DNA of 64,000 nucleotides from Schistocerca nitens (taxonomy: Eukaryota; Arthropoda; Insecta; Orthoptera; Acrididae), in NCBI RefSeq assembly GCF_023898315.1, contig NC_064617.1:618999000-619062999 (forward strand), read 5' to 3'. The translations under genes were made by a program, and so were the position numbers. This document shows, piece by piece, positions 58,261 through 64,000 of the stretch. Each line of letters opens with the position of its first letter. Position 1 is the first letter of the stretch. The notes beneath the pieces are model-generated. The model was not told the origin of the DNA and did not search any database. It saw only the letters and a list, made by a program, of their open reading frames with translations.

Positions 58261-60261
58261 AGCAGCCATCTGTTGTGACTGTGCAGGTGCACAATCACCA
58301 TTGAAGAGTCTTGCGGATAATATAGCAAGTCCATAACCACCACTTGTGCACTCACAGAGTTTTTGGAATTGTCCTTAGAACCAGCAATGCTGTTATCCAG
58401 TCCCTTGCTGAATTATTAACACACGTGCATACCGCAACAGTGTAATACACATAGTTATCATAACATCATAAAACCTCAGCCAAATCTCAAAATCGTCGCA
58501 GCTTCCTTCAATAATTTCAAAACCTAAAAAAAAATTCTCTGCTCATGGCAAAAGTGTCATCTGCCTCAAACGTACTTTAAAAATCGTGATCCCATACCAA
58601 ATATATCATTCAAAGCTCTCATAATATCACAATGGTTCCGAAAAAATATGAACAGTTCACAAAGTACAGACAAAATACAATTTCGTAGGTGTGAAGTTAT
58701 TCAACTGTGTAATTACGTAAACATCTGTCACTGATGTAGTAAAATAAATATTTGTCTCTCTCAGGTAAATGATCAGATAGCTGTGTAATTATGTGTTAGA
58801 GAAAAATGGTACCGATGTGTAAAGTTGTATAAGCAAATACCATATTACCTAGGGCTCCTTGTGCTTGCCAAACACATGGTACACAAAGTAAGCGTGTACC
58901 CCCATGAGGATTAATGTAATTATACCCTCAGGTGTTACAGATTACAGCAATGGAATGAAATGTATCACGGAAAACCTTTGTATCATTGTACTCCAAATAT
59001 CTTTAAAAATAAATATTTTAAGTGCAAAATCAATCACTCAAATACGTGTCCTGTAGCGCTAAATGTGCGTCTTGTTGCAACATAATCTCTGTGGAAGTGT
59101 CGTAGTTATCGTCCTCCGAAAGCTAAGTTCTGCAGAAGTCAATGTACTTACCTCATGATGCACAAAAGTGAAATGCTTTGCGTATAGATATCGTAGTTAT
59201 TATGCTTATTGGCGTGATGAAGAAAGTACTGTACTGTAACGTATTGTTGTGCTACGGAAAACCCTGTCGCATTGTAGCTATACTACAAAAGTTACTACTA
59301 AAACCTGTTTTACTTTCCAGAAGATTTCAGAAAAACTGTGCAGATATAAAACAGATACACCGCAAAAGCAACATTGTAAATTGTCACTCATTAGTAGCGT
59401 CGTGATATAATCGTGTAGCTGTCAAAGAAACCAAATGCTAAGTCATCTTTAATCCCACAGAAAGTACTTCAAAAAGGATGTATTTTCAAGCAAACCAAAA
59501 TGTTGCATTAAAATCTCATTAGCAGTACTGGTAAATGTTCTAAGTATGTGAGCCTTACAGTCGTTACGTAATCGTGCAACTAACAAGCAAGAATGTACAA
59601 ATACAACAACACTGTGTCGTCTATTCACAATAACAATGCATTCGTAATTTTTGTTGAAATAAGTTCTCTTGGTTCTTGACTGGATATTTAACTTCAAACA
59701 TTGTTGCATGTTAACAGATTCTAAATCTGACAAGCATACTAGTAATGTGAAGTGAAAAGTTTTATGGCAAAGACAAAGTTAAAAAGCAGATTATCTTTCA
59801 ATAAACGGTTTTACATGTGAAATGTGGTGTAAACCTTTACTCTTCCTATTGCACAGAGTTTCAACTTCAAAGCAATTATCATGTTGTATACATCGGTAAA
59901 GAATGCTAAAATTTTTCTCAAGGCTAGCGTCTTATGTTAGTTTTCTCGGAGCCAGCGGGCGCACGCGGCTGCCTGCTTGAGCGAGTCATTGTCTGTCTCT
60001 TTGTTGGCGCGCGCCGTTATTGGGATTAGGAGACCTAACTTCTACAAATTCACTTTGACGAGAAGGCCCTGCCCTGTTTAAATCCCACCAGTTCCGATGC
60101 AATTCAGGTCTGTCGTTACGAATATATCGTCTGTCGTCATGTCGGTAGTTTACATAGTTTCTTGTTTGTCGGTCATGTGGTGGAGAATTTCTCCCTGAAT
60201 CGTAACTGCGCGCTGAACTGTTGCGTCTGAAAGTGTTCTGTCTCCCTTGATAATAATAGTT

Positions 60262-62301
60262 CTAGTTACCATATTGTCTGTTTCTCTGATTGTCTCTGTA
60301 ATAGTCATTACCGCGGAAAGGTGATCTTTCCCTGTAATTATTACTACTCTGCCAACGGTTGTTATACGGGTGGTGTCTGTTTCGGTCTCGATTTGTGTTG
60401 TGAGAATAGCCTTGTCGCGTCCAGTTATTATTTCTTTCATCGCGGAATTGCGACGGTTGTGATCTGTAATTGTTGTGTTCTTGTTTTCGCGTTCCGCGAT
60501 TATCAGTGTCAATTTCTAGTTCTTGTAACAGTCCCTGAAGAGCTTCAATGTCGTCTTTGCAACGTCCTGCTAAAATAATATGCCGTAAATGTTCAGGTAA
60601 TTTGATTAAGCAAATGCGGATGAGTTCTGAGGGGCTGTATGGGTTTGAAAGATACTGATTCTTATGCAACATGTCTTCAAAATATTTCACAAGACTGGAG
60701 AATTCAGATTGTTCGAAATGTTTCATCATTATGATGCCATGTTTTACTCGGTCTTGTGTGGCTTGAGACCAATATGCTGAGAGGAAGGCATGGTAAAATT
60801 CTCCTTCACTGTGGCAATCGTGAATGACCGATCGCATTCTTACAGCTGGTTCATTCTCTAAGTAGCCACACATAAATTCTAATCTGTGTTCTAACGACCA
60901 GTTGGGAGGTAAACAATGAGAGAATTGATGGAGCCATGCTTGTGGATGAATGTCGTTGCCAGAATTCTTAAATGTTTTGAATTTACGTGTAGTAATGAAC
61001 AGCTTATAGTCAAAATCATCATGTCGGCAAGTCGCATGTCGGTCATTGTTACGTCGTTTCGGCGGTTCCATCTCAAAATTCGGTGTACCTTGCCAATTTC
61101 TTTCATAATTTCCGAAGTACCCTGTGTTATTATTTTGTGTCTGTTCCGTATTTCTATGTCCCTCTTCCCGTACTGGAGCGCGAGTGTCCTCTGAAATATG
61201 TAATTCTTGTATTACTTGTGCCAAATGATCTTGTACTTCCCGGATTGCTCTTTTGTACTGTGTATTGATTTGATTTTGATTTTGTTTGAATTTTCTAATT
61301 TTTTCATACTCTTCTGTGTCAGTGAAGGCTACAGGTCTTGTGTCATTCAGATCATCATCTACCTTTGTAGATAAGTTAGTGACCTGATCCGAAAGTTCGG
61401 CTACTTTCTCCGATAGTGAACACATTTCCTCAGTGTGTTTTTCTGAACCAAGTTTCAGTGTGTCCATTTGTGTTGAAATCGAATCTACTGTGTCCTTCAA
61501 GTTTTCCTGAGTTTTTGCAAGTTGCGTAACCGAATCGGTAGATGCAACTGAGTCAAATTCAGCTTGCAAGGTCTCATGATTTTCATGAACAGTAGTTTGC
61601 AGTTCTTTTATGGCTGCTTCGTGATTCTGTAGTGCATTTTCATGACGCGAAAAAATAGGTTGGAAATGCTCACTAATTTGTGTTTTTACGTCATTACAGA
61701 CTTTTTGACATTTCGATTCAATGTGATGTAACTCAGTAGTTAAATCCTCACGTGTTTGTTCAAGAGTTTGCTCCAATGAGTCTAACTTTTGAAGATTTTG
61801 TTCCATTGCGTCTAAATTTTTAAGATTTTGTTCCATTGTGTCTAACTTTTGAAGATTTCGTCCCATTTGTTGCATTAATTGGAATAATATTGTATTAGTG
61901 TCTGGAATCTGTTTCTCTATGCTTTTTTGCAGTGCATTTTCACCGGCAACATTCACATTTTGACAAGCAGAAAATGTGTCTTGACTCATTTGAGAAAACG
62001 GTGAGGACCCAAAACCTGAGTCTACAGTATTTGCGAGATCGTGTCGTGTCATTTCGGCATCCTGAGGCGAGCTATTGCCGACCGATCGATCGATAATGCT
62101 TCCCTGTTCACTACTTGTTTCATTGTCTACGCCATTATTTGACGCCCGCTCCATTTCCCTATGCACAGTTACCAAATTACTACTTTGAATGTCTGTTAAT
62201 TCATTACACAGTGGTGCTGATAAGCTACGCTCGTCGTCGCTATTATTTCTCAGTTTACTTTGTAGCCTAGTGTTACGTTTTTCACACGCCATTATTGTCA
62301 C
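60262..62301 (-). CDS. gag-like polyprotein frame of LTR fossil 2 (679 codons)
   Basis: A single open frame starts MTIMACEKRN (or at the second Met). Residues about 120-350 are a long coiled coil with heptads of Leu/Thr/Gln and three short repeats (LDAMEQNLKNLD type near 150-170). Residues about 420-570 form a capsid-like helical region (WLHQFSHCLPPNWSLEHRLEF, then YWSQATQDRVKHGI and YSPSELIRICLIKLPEHLR). Residues about 590-679 are Asn/Arg-rich and basic, with no CCHC zinc knuckle, as in element 1. It belongs to the mobile element, not the host, and no pol frame accompanies it. Confidence 0.82.
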   Translation of the reverse strand: MTIMACEKRNTRLQSKLRNNSDDERSLSAPLCNELTDIQSSNLVTVHREMERASNNGVDNETSSEQGSIIDRSVGNSSPQDAEMTRHDLANTVDSGFGSSPFSQMSQDTFSACQNVNVAGENALQKSIEKQIPDTNTILFQLMQQMGRNLQKLDTMEQNLKNLDAMEQNLQKLDSLEQTLEQTREDLTTELHHIESKCQKVCNDVKTQISEHFQPIFSRHENALQNHEAAIKELQTTVHENHETLQAEFDSVASTDSVTQLAKTQENLKDTVDSISTQMDTLKLGSEKHTEEMCSLSEKVAELSDQVTNLSTKVDDDLNDTRPVAFTDTEEYEKIRKFKQNQNQINTQYKRAIREVQDHLAQVIQELHISEDTRAPVREEGHRNTEQTQNNNTGYFGNYERNWQGTPNFEMEPPKRRNNDRHATCRHDDFDYKLFITTRKFKTFKNSGNDIHPQAWLHQFSHCLPPNWSLEHRLEFMCGYLENEPAVRMRSVIHDCHSEGEFYHAFLSAYWSQATQDRVKHGIIMMKHFEQSEFSSLVKYFEDMLHKNQYLSNPYSPSELIRICLIKLPEHLRHIILAGRCKDDIEALQGLLQELEIDTDNRGTRKQEHNNYRSQPSQFRDERNNNWTRQGYSHNTNRDRNRHHPYNNRWQSSNNYRERSPFRGNDYYRDNQRNRQYGN

Positions 62302-62592
62302 AATATTTCACACGATAACACAGAAAAGCACAATTTGAAGAGCAAAAACAAGAGAACACATTAATATAGCACTCAAAATAATATCTAGTTAATTGCAGCT
62401 GCGAAATACTTGGTGCAAATCTACATGCATGCCACAACTGTTTTACTGTACAACAATGAAAAACTACAACTACAAAGGAGATTTTCTCTACAATTACGCG
62501 CTAGCAGTAAACAAAAGCTACACTAATTACACAAACTACAAGAAAAAAATCAGAAGATTCCAGTGAGGTATCCTCGGCTAAGGGTCGACATA

Positions 62593-62898
62593 TGAAACGT
62601 CCCCTTTTAAACACTTATACACGACTGTGCTTAACCTGACGCACAATATTTTTAGCGCAACGCAATCTGACTTTCAATAATCTCTACAAGAGAACGGCCC
62701 TGACTAACATTAACCTGTACTTTTCACAAATCACTTACCTCACAAAAATCTTGGTTACTCCCCCTACTGCAATACAGCAAGCGCCACTACTGCCAGCTAA
62801 ATAAAAGATTCAAACTATGGAAGGCACTAACTACTGATAGGGATAGTTAGCAAATGAAAGATATTAATAGAGAACAAACAATGTATTTACCTTGATAT

Positions 62899-62972
<74 letters not shown>

Positions 62973-63202
62973 CAGTTCAAGACAAATTTCAAAACTCCGC
63001 CATCTCTCTCCCCACATCCACCACTGCTGGCGGCTCACCTCCAACTGCGCAACGCTACGCGCTGTTCACAGCCAGCTGCCTAGCACTACAATGGCGAGTA
63101 TTACAACAATGCAAAGCAGCCACAGACTGCACACAGCACAGCCAGTGATTTTCATACAGAGGTGGCATTACCAATAAAAAAAACCTAAACAGCCTACTTA
63201 CA
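62593..63202 (-). repeat. 5' LTR of fossil element 2
   Basis: It parallels 57077-57670 and carries a longer (TA)n run, about 70 bp at 62902-62971. It is followed on the outside by the target duplication ATAT. Confidence 0.92.
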
Positions 63203-63206
63203 ATAT

Positions 63207-64000
63207 GTGCTCATGATTCTGTAGAGCTTGCACCTGATTGATGTTTGATTGCTACGCTACGATATGTGGGATAATTACGTCTTTCCTCGGGCGTGATAGT
63301 TTAGTGACGTTCTTAAACGTAATGCCAGACATAGCATTATATTAACTGTATATGTGCAAACTCACAGCTACAAATGAAGGTTCCGATTACAATGATTGCA
63401 GTGAAGGTCATCAAAAATGTGTGGTATGGAACTGCAAATGTAAGACCCCAATTTACTTGTATGATAAACTCATGTTTTAAAAATAAATCTTGGGTGCTAC
63501 ACAGCACCATTGCATGTTCTAAATGCACGCAGATTTGTGAGAGCTGAAAAATTCATGTAATGCAATTGAGGACTTACCTGCAGTACGTTGACAGGTTAAT
63601 CTTATGTCTGTGCATCTCAAGGTAACGTAATTCTCGTTAGAAATGACGCAAATTTATGGCTATTAAAAATAAAATATCAAGACGCGATGTCACTCAAGTT
63701 GACTTTTCATATAATAAATGTGGGTATTGCGTTCATGTTTTCATGGACTCCATATGCTCGAAATCCACAGATACTTAAAGGGAAACAAATGTAATAAAAA
63801 ACACAGTATTCCAGCGGGATACGGAGAAGTGTATTCTAAGCGATTTACATACTGTAGTCTCCTACTATTCAACTATGAAACCGAATTTTGAAATTTGGTA
63901 TACGTACTAAGAAATGTTTTGCATTTCTCTTCTTATTAAGTAATAAATATTGCTTTACTGATGCACTTTGCGTAGCTTACAGAATTCAAACACGCATGTT
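63207..64000. other. Unassigned sequence
   Basis: No feature recognised. Confidence 0.35.

Larger units (their letters stand above)
57077..63202 (-). mobile_element. LTR retroelement fossil 2, Ty3/Gypsy-like, gag only
   Basis: Two LTRs (57077-57670 and 62593-63202) flank a 4.9 kb interior. The 4-bp target duplication ATAT is exact at 57073-57076 and 63203-63206. The coding sense is minus, so the right LTR is the 5' one. A long gag-like frame (60262-62301) looks whole. The rest of the interior shows no protease, reverse transcriptase or integrase motifs but contains a 54-bp tandem repeat. A G-rich tract lies beside the 3' LTR (about 57671-57690). The LTRs differ by roughly ten substitutions plus the length of a TA microsatellite, so the insertion is fairly young but older than element 1. 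It looks non-autonomous. Confidence 0.9.

Overview
The window looks like insect nuclear DNA, most likely from a grasshopper or locust of the Schistocerca type. Three things point that way. It has several tRNA-headed SINE families and a 5S-rRNA-headed SINE that I recognise from memory as acridid repeats. Tc1-like, mariner, RTE-like, Jockey/CR1-like and Penelope-like copies are dense and nested. The only host gene I can support has a 5.9 kb first intron. There is no bacterial or phage signature. Family names rest on motif and sequence recognition by eye, not on searches.

The host gene is on the + strand. A TATA box (33257-33263) precedes a tiny first coding exon (33338-33350, encoding MNLR plus one base). 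After a 5,923 bp intron a single large exon (39274-41867) completes an 868-residue secreted protein. It has a signal peptide, one six-cysteine chitin-binding type-2 (peritrophin-A/CBM14) domain, and then seven near-identical eight-cysteine versions separated by Thr/Ser/Ala/Pro-rich mucin-like linkers. A decayed ninth unit lies just past the stop codon, followed by a TA microsatellite and a polyadenylation signal. The product is probably a peritrophic-matrix or other chitin-associated mucin.

Left third (1-22 kb): a LINE tail (1.2 kb), a decayed Tc1-like copy (1.5-2.65 kb), a SINE inside another SINE (2.75-3.2 kb), a clean SINE (3.84 kb), a truncated Tc1-like copy (4.4-5.5 kb), a degenerate tandem repeat block cut by a 5S SINE (6.1-7.5 kb), and another Tc1-like relic (9.1-9.9 kb). 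A young LTR element (10562-18792) sits inside a Tc1-like element whose two halves lie at 10309-10561 and 18797-19928.

Middle (22-33 kb): a Tc1-like element split into two halves (22345-22923 and 26505-26955) by two LINEs of different families lying 5' to 5'. It is followed by a 2.1 kb LINE holding a SINE, more SINEs and a short palindrome. The intron of the host gene (33-39 kb) holds an RTE-like relic and a foldback element.

Right third (42-64 kb): an RTE-like relic is split by an 11 kb block with 15-bp flanking repeats. That block contains a Penelope-like relic, a pogo/jerky-like transposase relic and a mariner element. A second LTR element (57077-63202, - strand) carries a long gag-like frame and a 54-bp tandem repeat. 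Long stretches at 19.9-22.3, 47.2-49.6, 51-52.9 and 54.2-57 kb show nothing I can name.
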